64,000 nucleotides of DNA from an uncultured Verrucomicrobia subdivision 3 bacterium (GCA_903922735.1 CAIXUZ010000072.1:29572-93571), one strand, 5' to 3'. Positions 10,210 through 19,032 are shown, numbered from the stretch's first letter. Program-made: numbers and translations. Notes: generated by a model not told the origin, from the letters alone.

Positions 10210-10641
10210 ATGAACGCCACCCGAATTCTCCCCGACCTCCAATGCTCGCTCCTTTGCGAAGAAGTGCGCCAGGAAGTGAACGGCAATCTCTTCATCATCG
10301 GCGTTGTCAATGTCCTGCGCGTGCCGCAAATACCCATCGTCGCCGGGCGCATTTGCATTTTTAACCGGTGGGCCGCCGGCATCGGCCAGTTCAATGAAAA
10401 CGTCCGCCTCGTCGCCCCGGACCAGACCACGGTCATCAGCAAGGGAGAAATGAAATTTGAACTCCGCGATCCGGCGATGAGCGCAACCAACGTCATGTTT
10501 TTCGGCAATGTGAAATTTGAAACCGCCGGCACGTATTATATCGAAGTCCTGGTGGATGACGTCATGAAGCTGCGCTATCCGGTGCCGGTCATCCATACGC
10601 CAATGCCAAATCAACCCGCGGCCGAATCAGCACAATCATAA
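10210..10641 (+). CDS. conserved hypothetical protein, DUF6941-like
   Basis: A 143-aa cytoplasmic protein 6 nt after folD. The pattern SLLCEEVRQEVNGNLFIIGVVNVL followed by beta-rich segments recalls the DUF6941 family, a small beta-sandwich of unknown function; this is recalled from the family pattern and is not confirmed. There is no signal peptide or membrane segment. It is followed by a strong terminator, so it ends the transcription unit. Confidence 0.7.
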   Translation: MNATRILPDLQCSLLCEEVRQEVNGNLFIIGVVNVLRVPQIPIVAGRICIFNRWAAGIGQFNENVRLVAPDQTTVISKGEMKFELRDPAMSATNVMFFGNVKFETAGTYYIEVLVDDVMKLRYPVPVIHTPMPNQPAAESAQS

Positions 10642-10656
10642 TTTAAAATTTTGTCG

Positions 10657-10694
10657 CCCCTCATCCGTCAACGGGTGAGGGGTTCTGCTTTTAA
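10657..10694 (+). terminator. rho-independent terminator after the folD operon
   Basis: CCCCTCATCCG and CGGGTGAGGGG pair across a TCAA loop with a single G-T wobble, followed by a T-rich run. Confidence 0.8.
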
Positions 10695-10724
10695 ACCTTA
10701 TCGGTCTTTGGCTAGACTACGGCC

Positions 10725-11534
10725 ATGAGCGCTTTCAGCGAACCGGCTTTTGCCTGGGAACCCGTCACGCCACGGGGCGTGGCGGCGTTTGCCCGGGCTT
10801 CGTTGGAGCGGCTCTTGGTGGTGCAGGCGATTTTTGCCCTGATCGCCACGGCCTCCGTTGTGTGGTTTTTGTCTGACGGCGTATTTCCCGTCATCAGCGA
10901 CGCCATCCGCCATTTGCCGGATCAGGGCGAAATCCGCGCCGGCAAGCTGAACTGGCGCGCGGATTCGCCGCAGTTGCTCGCCGAGGGAAAAATTATCGCC
11001 ATCAGTGTGGATCTGGAACACAGCGGAGGGCTCCGGTCGCCGTCGGATTTTCAATTGGAGTTCGGCCGGGCTTCCCTGCGGGTGTTTTCACTGATGGGAG
11101 AATTCGAATGGAATTACCCCCCCGGTTTCATCATCGCTGCCAACCAGCGGGATGCGCGGCCCGCGTGGGGCGCGTGGTCGCCAGACCTTCTGGCGTTGGT
11201 GGCCATCGGCATGTTTTTCGGTTTGCTGCTGGTTTGGGCGGTGCTGGCCACGATCTATTGCTTGCCCGTCTGGATCATCGGCTTCTTTTGCAATCGCGAC
11301 CTGGATTTTTTTAACAGTTGGAAACTCGCGGGGGCCGCCCTCTTGCCGGGCGCGCTGATCATTTCGGGCGCGTTGGTTTTTTACGGGTTGGGCGCGTGCG
11401 ACCTGGTGCAATTCGGCTTTGCGCTTGCCGCGCACCTCGTCATCGGCTGGCTTTACCTGTTTATCAGCCCTATGTTTCTGAAACGCGCCTTGCCGGCGCC
11501 CCGGCCGAATCCATTTCAGCAACCGGGATCATGA
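10725..11534 (+). CDS. membrane protein of unknown function upstream of ccoI
   Basis: A 269-aa protein with about five hydrophobic segments: one near residues 30-52, then four in the C-terminal half (around 147-170, 175-195, 205-225 and 230-252). The loop between the first and second carries a soluble stretch (GEIRAGKLNWRADSPQLLAEG). No family is recognised. Its stop overlaps the ccoI start (ATGA), so it is translated with the oxidase maturation genes and may act in oxidase or copper handling; that link is by context only. A TAGACT -10-like box lies 6 nt from the ATG, suggesting a leaderless start, though its -35 region is weak. Confidence 0.7.
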   Translation: MSAFSEPAFAWEPVTPRGVAAFARASLERLLVVQAIFALIATASVVWFLSDGVFPVISDAIRHLPDQGEIRAGKLNWRADSPQLLAEGKIIAISVDLEHSGGLRSPSDFQLEFGRASLRVFSLMGEFEWNYPPGFIIAANQRDARPAWGAWSPDLLALVAIGMFFGLLLVWAVLATIYCLPVWIIGFFCNRDLDFFNSWKLAGAALLPGALIISGALVFYGLGACDLVQFGFALAAHLVIGWLYLFISPMFLKRALPAPRPNPFQQPGS

Positions 11535-14059
11535 GCTCATTTATCCGCCAGGACAAAACCGAAGACCGGCGTTCATCCGGCGGATGCTATCATTGTGGTG
11601 AGCCCTGCCCGGATGACCGCTTCGTCATGGCGGGGAAAGTTTTTTGCTGCTTCGGCTGCCAGACCGTGTTCGATTTGCTCAAAGCAAACGGGCTGGAACA
11701 ATTTTACGAACTGAACGCTTCCCCCGGCTTGCGCGTCCGCGCTGCTGACTCTGCGGCCCGATGGGCTTTTCTCGACGACCCGGCGGTGCAGGCGAAGCTC
11801 TTTGATTTTGCGGACCATGCCCGGGCCAAGGTCACGCTGCATCTGCCGGCAATCCATTGCGTCGCCTGCGTCTGGCTGCTGGAGAATCTGTTCAAGCTGC
11901 ATGCCGGCGTTGGCCGCTCGCTGGTGAATTTCTCCCGCCGTGAGGTGGCGATCACGTTTGTGCCGGATAAAATCAAATTCAGCGAACTGGCGGCGCTGCT
12001 GGCTTCCATCGGCTATGAGCCGCTGCTCACTTTGAGCGAGACCGAAAAGGCCGGGTCATCGCCGTTAAGCCAAAGAACCTGGCTGCAAATCGGTCTGGCC
12101 GGCTTCGGTTTCGCCAACATTATGCTGATGTCGCTGCCGTATTACCTTGGGCTCGACAGCTTCAGCGGTCCGTGGTTCAAGGTCATCTCGGGCTGGCTTG
12201 GCCTTGCGCTTGCGTTGCCGGTGGTAACCTATAGTGCCGCGGACTTCTGGCGCGCAGCGTGGCTGGGGGTTCGCCAACGGATTTTGACCATGGAAGTTCC
12301 GATTGCCATGGGCCTGGCGGCGATTTATGGCGTTAGCATCCTGGAGGTTCTTTCCCATCGCGGCCCCGGCTACTGCGACTCGCTGTGCGGCCTGATTTTC
12401 TTTTTGCTGTGCGGCCGGTTGTTCCAGCGCCGGACTTATGACCGCCTGACCTTTGACCGCGATTACAAGGGGTTTTTCCCGCTCGCGGTCGTGCGCAAAA
12501 CCGTGGCGAGCGAGACCAGTGTCGCCATTTCCAGCCTGCAAACCGGCGACCGGATAATTCTGCGCCACGGTGAATTGCTGCCGGCCGATGCCAAACTGAT
12601 TTCTGGGAGCGCGTGCATCGATTACAGCTTTGTCACCGGCGAGGCCGAACCGGTTGCCTGTGCAATAAGCCAGCATCTTTACGCTGGCGGGCGGCAGGTC
12701 GGCGGCATGATTGAAGTCGAAACGGTAAAGCCGGTGGCGCAAAGCTACCTGGCTTCACTTTGGAATAACGAGGCCTTTCGCAAAAATCGTGACCGCGACC
12801 TGGATTCGCTGACGAACCGTTACAGCAAACGGTTCACGCGACTGGTCATCAGCGTGGCGGCGGGGGCGGCGGTTTTTTGGCTGTTTAAGGATTCGACGAA
12901 TTCGTTAAAAGCCTTCACTTCGGTTTTAATCGTCGCGTGTCCGTGTGCGCTGGCGTTGGCGGCTCCGCTCACGCACGGCACCGCGCAGCGGATTCTGGCG
13001 CGGCTTAAGATTTTTCTGAAAAACGCGCTAGTCGTCGAGCACCTGGCGGAGGTGGACACCATCGTCCTCGACAAGACCGGGACACTGACGACGGCGGACG
13101 GGGGCGGGGTGAGTTTTCAAAACGCGGAAACAGCACTGACGGTTGAGGAAAACCGCTGGATTGCTTCGCTCGCCCGGCATTCGGCGCATCCGAATTCCCT
13201 GCGCATTGCCCGGGCGCTGGGCGCGGCCGTGTTGCCGGTGTCCCGTTTCCAGGAGACGCCGGGTTGCGGCCTTGAAGGTGAAATTGCCGGACACCAAATT
13301 GTGCTCGGCTCGCCCGTGTGGGTTGGCGCGGCAGCGCGCGGGAACGCCCGCCCCGCCGGCTTCAATTCTGGCAGCGCGGTCTGCGTGGCGATTGACGGGG
13401 TTTGGCGCGGCGAATTCCGGCTGGAGAATCCGCTGCGGCCGGAAGTGGCGCGGCTCATTTCGCAGTTGGGCGACCGGTTTGAACTGGCGCTGCTGAGCGG
13501 CGACAACGAGCGCGAGGCGGCGCGGTTCCGGCAGGTTTTCGGGGAAAACGCGGTGTTGAAGTTTAACCAGAGCCCGGCGGACAAATTGAATTTCATCCGT
13601 GATCTCCAGCGGCGCGGGCGCAAGGTGATGATGGTGGGGGACGGCTTGAACGACGCGGGCGCGTTAAAACAAGCGGACGTCGGCGTGGCGGTCGTCGAGC
13701 AAATCGGCGTTTTTTCCCCGGCGAGCGATGTGATTCTGGATGCGGCCGAATTGCCGCGGCTGGCCCGGGTGCTGGAGTTTTCGCGGCGCGCAGCAGTCGT
13801 GGTGCGCGTCGGATTTGTGATCTCAGCGCTTTATAACATCGTCGGCGTGAGCATTGCGGCGGCGGGACTGCTGGCCCCGATGGTGTGTGCGATTTTGATG
13901 CCGGTGAGTACGGCGACGGTCGTGGCGTTTTCATGCGGTCTGACGGCATGGCTGGGAACGAAGTTGAGGAATGATAAGTTGCCGGTTGCCGGTTCAACCC
14001 GCGCCAGCCTTCAACCTGCAACCTTCAACCAGCCACCCCTTGCCAAGGAGGCGGTATGA
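11531..14059 (+). CDS. ccoI: copper-transporting P1B-type ATPase CcoI/FixI
   Basis: An 842-aa protein from ATG 11531; this start places the N-terminal Cys-rich metal site at residues 19-26 (CYHCGEPC) and FCCFGCQTVFD shortly after, as in CcoI. A heavy-metal-associated domain carries C110 and C113 (IHCVACVW). The ion channel motif C470-P-C472 (VACPCALALA), the phosphorylation site D514 (DKTGT) and GDGLND (D704-D708) are intact. CcoI exports copper across the inner membrane for CuB insertion into cbb3 oxidase. It overlaps its neighbours on both sides by 4 nt. Confidence 0.95.
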   Translation: MSSFIRQDKTEDRRSSGGCYHCGEPCPDDRFVMAGKVFCCFGCQTVFDLLKANGLEQFYELNASPGLRVRAADSAARWAFLDDPAVQAKLFDFADHARAKVTLHLPAIHCVACVWLLENLFKLHAGVGRSLVNFSRREVAITFVPDKIKFSELAALLASIGYEPLLTLSETEKAGSSPLSQRTWLQIGLAGFGFANIMLMSLPYYLGLDSFSGPWFKVISGWLGLALALPVVTYSAADFWRAAWLGVRQRILTMEVPIAMGLAAIYGVSILEVLSHRGPGYCDSLCGLIFFLLCGRLFQRRTYDRLTFDRDYKGFFPLAVVRKTVASETSVAISSLQTGDRIILRHGELLPADAKLISGSACIDYSFVTGEAEPVACAISQHLYAGGRQVGGMIEVETVKPVAQSYLASLWNNEAFRKNRDRDLDSLTNRYSKRFTRLVISVAAGAAVFWLFKDSTNSLKAFTSVLIVACPCALALAAPLTHGTAQRILARLKIFLKNALVVEHLAEVDTIVLDKTGTLTTADGGGVSFQNAETALTVEENRWIASLARHSAHPNSLRIARALGAAVLPVSRFQETPGCGLEGEIAGHQIVLGSPVWVGAAARGNARPAGFNSGSAVCVAIDGVWRGEFRLENPLRPEVARLISQLGDRFELALLSGDNEREAARFRQVFGENAVLKFNQSPADKLNFIRDLQRRGRKVMMVGDGLNDAGALKQADVGVAVVEQIGVFSPASDVILDAAELPRLARVLEFSRRAAVVVRVGFVISALYNIVGVSIAAAGLLAPMVCAILMPVSTATVVAFSCGLTAWLGTKLRNDKLPVAGSTRASLQPATFNQPPLAKEAV

Positions 14060-14232
14060 GTGTGGTCATCATTTTAATTCTCGCAAGCCTGGCGGTGGCC
14101 CTGCTATTTTTGGTCGGCTTTATCTGGGCCGTGCGCAGCGGTCAATATGAGGACACCTTGACGCCTTCGATGCGGGTGCTGGCGGAAGACCCGGCGGAAA
14201 AAGTTTCGGAAACTGAATCGAAAAACAAATGA
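14056..14232 (+). CDS. ccoS: cbb3 oxidase maturation protein CcoS
   Basis: A 58-aa protein with one transmembrane helix (VVIILILASLAVALLFLVGF) followed by FIWAVRSGQYEDTLTP, matching the W-x5-GQ/QF-D pattern of CcoS. It is needed for cofactor insertion into the catalytic subunit. AAGGAG at 14045-14050 is a good ribosome site. The ATG overlaps the ccoI stop, and its own stop overlaps the ccoN start. Confidence 0.9.
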   Translation: MSVVIILILASLAVALLFLVGFIWAVRSGQYEDTLTPSMRVLAEDPAEKVSETESKNK

Positions 14233-16370
14233 ATACAAACGTGGAATCCTTCAAATACGACAATCGCATTGTGCGTGCCTTTGGCATCGTCACGGTGCTC
14301 TGGGGCATCGTTGGCATGCTGGCGGGCTTGCTGGCCGCGGTGCAGCTTTATCTGCCCGAAGCCAATCTGAACCTCCAGTTCATCACGTTTGGCCGCCTCC
14401 GGCCGCTGCACACCAATGCTGTGATCTTCGCCTTCATCGGCAACGGGATGTTCATGGGCATCTACTACTCGCTCCAGCGGCTGTGCAAGGCGCGGATGTT
14501 CAGTGATTTTTTGAGCTGGTTCAATTTCTGGGGCTGGCAGCTCATCATCGTGGCGGCGGCCGTGACGCTGCCGCTCGGCCTGACCACGAGCAAGGAATAT
14601 GCGGAACTCGAATGGCCGATCGACATCACCATCGCGGTCGTGTGGGTGGCGTTCTCGGTGAACCTGTTCGGCACCATCGCCAAGCGCCGCGAAAAGCATA
14701 TGTATGTGGCGATCTGGTTTTACATCGCCACCGCCGTGACGATCGCCGTGCTGCACATCACGAACTCGATGGAAATGCCGGCCGGCTGGTTTAAAAGCTA
14801 TTCGATGTATGCCGGCGTGCAGGATGCGCTGGTGCAATGGTGGTATGGCCATAACGCCGTCGCCTTCTTCCTGACCACGCCGTATCTCGGCCTGATGTAT
14901 TATTTCCTGCCGAAAGCGGCGGGGCGGCCGGTGTTTTCGTATCGGCTCTCCATTATTCATTTCTGGGCGCTGGTGTTTCTTTACATCTGGGCCGGTCCGC
15001 ATCATTTGCTGTATTCCGCGCTGCCGGATTGGGCGCAATCGCTCGGGATGGTCTTCTCGTTGATGCTGATCGCTCCGAGCTGGGGCGGCATGTTGAACGG
15101 TTTGCTCACCCTGCGCGGCGCGTGGGACAAGGTGCGGCAGGATCCCATGTTGAAATTCATGGTCGTCGCGATCACGGCTTACGGCATGAGCACGCTGGAA
15201 GGGCCGGTGCTTTCGATCAAAACGGTCAACTCGCTGTCGCACTACACCGACTGGACCATCGCCCATGTTCACACCGGCGCGCTCGGCTGGAACGGGTTCC
15301 TGACGTTCTCCATGCTGTATTGGCTCTGGCCCCGCCTTTACAACACCAAGCTTTGGTCCACGAAGCTGGCGAATTACCATTTCTGGATCGCGCTGCTCGG
15401 CATGATGTTTTACATCATCCCGATTTACGTCGCGGGCATCACCGAAGGCCTGATGTGGAAGCAGTTCACCAAGGACGGGTTCCTCCAATATCCCAACTTC
15501 CTCGAAACGATTGTGCAGGTCGTCCCAATGTTCAAGCTGCGCGCGATTGGCGGCACGCTCTACCTCGTGGGCACGTTCATGATGGCCTACAACCTGTACC
15601 AGACCGCGAAGGCGGGCGTGTTTGAGCCGGACACGGAGGCGCAGGCCGCGCCGATGGAAAAAGCTCCCGTCGCCCCCGGCAAAACCGCCTTCCACCGGAT
15701 GCTCGAAGGCAAGCCGCTGTTCTTCACCGTGCTCGCGGCTGTCGCGGTGCTCATCGGCGGCCTGGTGGAACTGATCCCGATGTTCCTCATCAAGGAAAAC
15801 GTTCCCACCATTACCAGTGTGAAGCCTTACTCCCCGCTGGAAGTGCTGGGCCGCGACCTCTACATCCGCGAAGGCTGCCTCGGCTGCCATTCGCAGATGA
15901 TCCGTCCGTTCCGCTCCGAAACCGAGCGCTACGGCGAATACTCCAAGGCCGGCGAATTTGTCTATGACCATCCGTTCCTCTGGGGCTCCGAGCGCAAAGG
16001 CCCGGATCTCGCCCGCGAAGGCGGCAAGTATCCCGACGCCTGGCACTACAACCACATGGACGACCCGCGTTCGACGTCGCCCGGTTCCATCATGCCGCGC
16101 TATTCCTGGCTGCTCACCCAGAAGCTCGATGAAGCCTCCATCCCCGCCCGGCTCGGCGCCCTGCGCAAGGTGGGCGTGCCGTATCCCCCCGGCTTCGAAA
16201 ACGGCCCGGCGCAGAAAGACCTCCAGGCGCAGGCCGCCAGGATCGTTGCCAATTTGAAAGCCGGCTCGGTCAAGGCGGAGCCGGACCGGGAAATCATCGC
16301 CCTCATCGCCTATATGCAGCGGCTCGGCACCGACATCAAGTCCGCGCCCGTCGCCGCCAACCCCAAATAA
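14229..16370 (+). CDS. ccoNO: cbb3-type cytochrome c oxidase, fused subunits I and II (CcoN-CcoO)
   Basis: A 713-aa fusion. Residues 1 to about 470 are the haem-copper subunit CcoN with about 12 membrane helices and haem/CuB histidine motifs (RPLHTNAVIF, WWYGHNAVAFF, WAGPHHLLY, IAHVHTGALGWNGF). After a short linker and another helix, residues about 495-713 are CcoO, with the haem c site C550-LG-C553-H554 and a Met ligand in GSIMPRYSWL. Such I/II fusions are known in some phyla, while proteobacterial cbb3 oxidases use separate genes. The enzyme is a high-affinity terminal oxidase of the inner membrane. It lies between ccoS and ccoQ. Confidence 0.95.
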   Translation: MNTNVESFKYDNRIVRAFGIVTVLWGIVGMLAGLLAAVQLYLPEANLNLQFITFGRLRPLHTNAVIFAFIGNGMFMGIYYSLQRLCKARMFSDFLSWFNFWGWQLIIVAAAVTLPLGLTTSKEYAELEWPIDITIAVVWVAFSVNLFGTIAKRREKHMYVAIWFYIATAVTIAVLHITNSMEMPAGWFKSYSMYAGVQDALVQWWYGHNAVAFFLTTPYLGLMYYFLPKAAGRPVFSYRLSIIHFWALVFLYIWAGPHHLLYSALPDWAQSLGMVFSLMLIAPSWGGMLNGLLTLRGAWDKVRQDPMLKFMVVAITAYGMSTLEGPVLSIKTVNSLSHYTDWTIAHVHTGALGWNGFLTFSMLYWLWPRLYNTKLWSTKLANYHFWIALLGMMFYIIPIYVAGITEGLMWKQFTKDGFLQYPNFLETIVQVVPMFKLRAIGGTLYLVGTFMMAYNLYQTAKAGVFEPDTEAQAAPMEKAPVAPGKTAFHRMLEGKPLFFTVLAAVAVLIGGLVELIPMFLIKENVPTITSVKPYSPLEVLGRDLYIREGCLGCHSQMIRPFRSETERYGEYSKAGEFVYDHPFLWGSERKGPDLAREGGKYPDAWHYNHMDDPRSTSPGSIMPRYSWLLTQKLDEASIPARLGALRKVGVPYPPGFENGPAQKDLQAQAARIVANLKAGSVKAEPDREIIALIAYMQRLGTDIKSAPVAANPK

Positions 16371-16383
16371 CCGGAGCCCACCC

Positions 16384-16581
16384 ATGATTAAAAACATTCT
16401 TTGCAGCATAGATGGCATCGGCCTGTACGGCGTCATCTCCATCTGCATCTTCTTCGGCTTTTTCACCGGGATGCTGCTCTGGGCCTCCGCGTTGAAGAAA
16501 AATTATCTGAACCGCATGGCGGAACTGCCGCTCGACAGCGGCGAACTCCCGAAACCGGCCAACCCCGAAATCAAACGCTAA
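16384..16581 (+). CDS. ccoQ: cbb3 oxidase subunit CcoQ-like
   Basis: A 65-aa protein with a single hydrophobic helix (YGVISICIFFGFFTGMLLWA) and a basic tail, in the ccoQ/fixQ position 13 nt after ccoNO and 5 nt before ccoP. CcoQ stabilises the oxidase complex. Small size and variability make assignment depend mainly on context. Confidence 0.75.
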   Translation: MIKNILCSIDGIGLYGVISICIFFGFFTGMLLWASALKKNYLNRMAELPLDSGELPKPANPEIKR

Positions 16582-16586
16582 ATCCT

Positions 16587-17180
16587 ATGAGCAACGATCC
16601 AAAAGAACCCTTGCTGCTGGACCACGATTATGACGGCATCCAGGAACTCGACAACCAGCTCCCGCGCTGGTGGGTGTGGTTGTTTTACATCACCATCATC
16701 TTCTCGGCGGTGTATCTGGTCTATTATCACGTCACCCGCACCGGCCAGTTGCAGGCGGCGGAATATGCCAGTGAGATGAAGGCCGGCGAACAGATCAAAA
16801 GCGGCGCCATGGGCAAATTCGAATCCTCCATCGCCGCGCTGCAGCCTTCCAAGGATGCGGCGGTGCTGGAAACCGGGCGACAGAGCTACGTCAAATACTG
16901 CGCCCCGTGCCATCGGGTGGATGGCGGCGGCCTGGTCGGCCCCAACCTCACCGACGATTATTTCATCCACGGCGGCACCTATGCCGACAGCGTGAAAGTC
17001 ATCTGGGACGGCGTGCCCGCCAAGGGCATGATCACCTGGAAAACCGTCTTGAAGCCGGAAGAAATCCAGGCCGTGGCCAGCTACATCTACACCCTGCGCG
17101 GAGCCAAGCTCGCCTCGCCCGGCAAGCCGCCGGAAAACCAGCAGCCCGCCAAACCGGCCGGCCCGAGCGCGTTTGAATGA
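16587..17180 (+). CDS. ccoP: cbb3 oxidase subunit III, CcoP, single-haem form
   Basis: A 197-aa protein from ATG 16587. The N-terminus (DHDYDGIQELDNQLPRWW) and the following membrane helix are typical of CcoP. There is one cytochrome c domain with C105-AP-C108-H109 and a Met in PAKGMITW; classical CcoP is near 300 aa and has two haem c sites. The C-terminus ends in a Pro/Ala-rich tail. It passes electrons from soluble cytochromes to CcoO. Immediately downstream the oxidase locus is interrupted by repeats before ccoG resumes. Confidence 0.92.
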   Translation: MSNDPKEPLLLDHDYDGIQELDNQLPRWWVWLFYITIIFSAVYLVYYHVTRTGQLQAAEYASEMKAGEQIKSGAMGKFESSIAALQPSKDAAVLETGRQSYVKYCAPCHRVDGGGLVGPNLTDDYFIHGGTYADSVKVIWDGVPAKGMITWKTVLKPEEIQAVASYIYTLRGAKLASPGKPPENQQPAKPAGPSAFE

Positions 17181-17228
17181 AGTTGAGTGAAGCGTCCCTG
17201 TAATAAACGAACGCGCCGGTGTTGACAC

Positions 17229-17280
17229 TGTAGCGTCGAGGCTGTGCCTCGAGGGGTTGAGCCGCAGGCTCAACGCTACA
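17229..17280. repeat. REP-like nested palindrome after ccoP
   Basis: TGTAGCGT and ACGCTACA bound two inner hairpins (CGAGGCTGTGCCTCG and TTGAGCCGCAGGCTCAA). It could also act as a terminator or mRNA-stability element for the ccoNOQP message. Confidence 0.6.
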
Positions 17281-17449
17281 GCATCGGAAGGTGTGGCCAG
17301 TTTGTTTTCCAGAAGCGGGAACATAAAGCCCGCTCCCGTAGGAGACGACGTAAGGAGTCTCAAATTTAAACCCGACCACCTCATCGGGCAGTGGGATATT
17401 TCGCGCGAAGAGCGCGAAGGCGGCAGATGGGTCCCGTCCGGTCATTTTT

Positions 17450-17713
17450 GGCTTGGGGAAAATGAAATTTCCCTTGGGAAAAAACATTTTTCCCTTGGGG
17501 AAAGAAAAAAACCCCTTGGGGAAAACCTTTTTCCCCTTGGGAAAAGAGAAAATCCCCTTGGGAAAAGACATTTTTCCCTTGGGGAAAGAGAGATTCCCCT
17601 TGGGGAAAATCATTTTCCCCAAGCTCCCAACGGGCGTTTTTGAGGCAAAAACCGCAAAAACCAGCAATTTTGCCCTTTTCACCCCCGGAAATGGTCAAAA
17701 AGCGACAGTTTTA
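17450..17713 (+). repeat. 21-bp modular repeat element, copy A
   Basis: Seven CCCTTGGG cores start at 17471, 17492, 17513, 17534, 17555, 17576 and 17597, exactly 21 bp apart, separated by A-rich spacers. A tail (about 17637-17713) follows, with CAAAAACCGCAAAAACC and the ending GGTCAAAAAGCGACAGTTTT shared with copies B and C. The array is open in several frames, and the plus strand would encode heptads such as FPLGKEK. This is the most divergent of the four copies and the only one with palindromic cores. It is likely non-coding, but that is not proven. Confidence 0.85.
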
Positions 17714-17792
17714 GCCGGAACAAGCTGCGGGACCGATTTAGACCGAGGGAACCCCGAGGCAGAAACGGGGGGAAAAGCGGCGGAGGGCCGCC

Positions 17793-17855
17793 GCACTCCA
17801 AAACGCTGGCGCGTGGACCGGCGATTCCCGAACGGCGCGAAGCGTCTTGGAGTGC
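17793..17855. repeat. 15-bp inverted repeat
   Basis: GCACTCCAAAACGCT and AGCGTCTTGGAGTGC pair with one mismatch across about 33 nt. It is typical of a REP-like dispersed palindrome. It sits between repeat element A and the PEP-CTERM gene, in a gene-free stretch of about 1.05 kb (17181-18237). Confidence 0.55.
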
Positions 17856-18007
17856 GCTAGCCCTCTAGCGCTTTGGCTGGGCGGTGGCGAACTTAAGGGC
17901 AACGACTGGGTTTGGCTGGCGCTAATAAGCTGGACAAATGATGTTTGCGGCTCTAAACCACTTCAACCCGTGCGACCATGATAGGCCGCAGAATTTCAAT
18001 ACAATAC

Positions 18008-18082
18008 TTGTTAGAAAACATGAGGGCAGAGAGTTTACCAGAGCGCTTCCGGCTCGCTCTCTGCTCTCATGTTTTCTTACAA
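18008..18082. repeat. long inverted repeat (26-bp arms)
   Basis: The left arm 18008-18033 (TTGTTAGAAAACATGAGGGC...) and the right arm 18057-18082 match at 24 of 26 positions. The 23-nt loop itself contains AGAGCG/CGCTCT, so the hairpin could extend further. There is no T-run, so it is not a typical terminator. Confidence 0.7.
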
Positions 18083-18152
18083 ATCGCTGCAAGCAACCGC
18101 CATCGCGCTTTCAGTTTTGACCGAGCCATGAAATTTAAACATCATCATTGCA

Positions 18153-18198
18153 GCCTGCGTCAGGTCCCGGTGGCGGTGCCTGAGCTCTGACGTTAGGC
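18153..18198 (+). other. attC-like hairpin upstream of the PEP-CTERM gene (weak)
   Basis: The right end is GTTAGGC (18192-18198), which fits the GTTRRRY core of integron attC sites. CGTCAG at the left pairs with CTGACG at the right. The left box is GCCTGCG rather than RYYYAAC, and no integrase is present, so this is a tentative call. Confidence 0.25.
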
Positions 18199-18237
18199 CG
18201 CCTTTGCAGTTGAACGCCAAACCTAAACACAAACCAC

Positions 18238-18840
18238 ATGAAAACAAAAATAGCCATACTTATAGTTATCGTAGGCATATTAACACTTTCGCGCCACGCT
18301 AACGCCCAAGGCGCGATTATTACTTGGACTGGCAATTCAGGTTATCGCACCGTGATTTCCATGACCTACAATTCTCTGATGCCGTCTGTATTTGCTAGTG
18401 GCGCTCTTGTGTATCAAGGGCCGACCAACCAAGGTATCACGTCGCTTGTTGTTAGCTTTTATAGTCCGTCATCTCCACTGCACCCGCTATATTCTATCAC
18501 CGACGTTTCAAATAGTGTGGCATTATATGGCTTCCTAAACATAAGTTTTAATACGACAAACAGTTCACTTTACGGTCTTATTGATGTCGGTAAAGATACG
18601 TTTGGAGAAGGACTGCCAGGTTCCTCTGCGGGTGAGTATTATTTGCATGATACCACTACTTCACCGACGCTTGTTGATGCTTACTCTGGGCTTCAGCTAG
18701 ATACAGGTGGCAGTTTTAATGTGACCATCGTGCCAGAGCCAGCGCCTTGCGAGCTTGTTGGGGTTGCTGGATTATTGTTTTTTGCTTTTAGATTACGAGG
18801 GCGGCATCCTATGAGGGTTCATCGGTCAAGCGTTAAGTGA
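18238..18840 (+). CDS. PEP-CTERM sorting-domain protein
   Basis: A 200-aa exported protein. It has a signal peptide (IAILIVIVGILTLSRHANAQ), a Ser/Thr/Asn-rich body and a C-terminus VPEPAPCELVG followed by a hydrophobic helix and the basic RLRGRHP. That is the PEP-CTERM arrangement recognised by exosortase for surface or matrix proteins. Base composition is clearly more AT-rich than the neighbouring oxidase genes, suggesting later acquisition. It splits ccoP from ccoG. No exosortase is in the window. The body has no recognised domain. Confidence 0.8.
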   Translation: MKTKIAILIVIVGILTLSRHANAQGAIITWTGNSGYRTVISMTYNSLMPSVFASGALVYQGPTNQGITSLVVSFYSPSSPLHPLYSITDVSNSVALYGFLNISFNTTNSSLYGLIDVGKDTFGEGLPGSSAGEYYLHDTTTSPTLVDAYSGLQLDTGGSFNVTIVPEPAPCELVGVAGLLFFAFRLRGRHPMRVHRSSVK

Positions 18841-19032
18841 AGGGTTTCATTTTTTCTTAAAAGTTTTTTGGTTTTATTCGGTCAGCGTCTCCGTCCGCGT
18901 GGCGTTGAAGTTTTACACCACAGCCGTTCGCCTTCGGTCATGGAGCGACCAGCCCAGCCATGCCGGTGCAGAGCGCAATGCCGTTTTATTCTTTCCACAT
19001 TATCCAGCCGTCGGTGATACTATGGACCAACC

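Noticed and set aside
14142..16466. 774-aa open frame on the minus strand
   Set aside because: It lies wholly antisense to ccoNO, which has clear oxidase motifs; the frame is open only because of high GC codon bias.
17181..18237. Integron cassette array
   Set aside because: Only one weak attC-like hairpin and no integrase were found.
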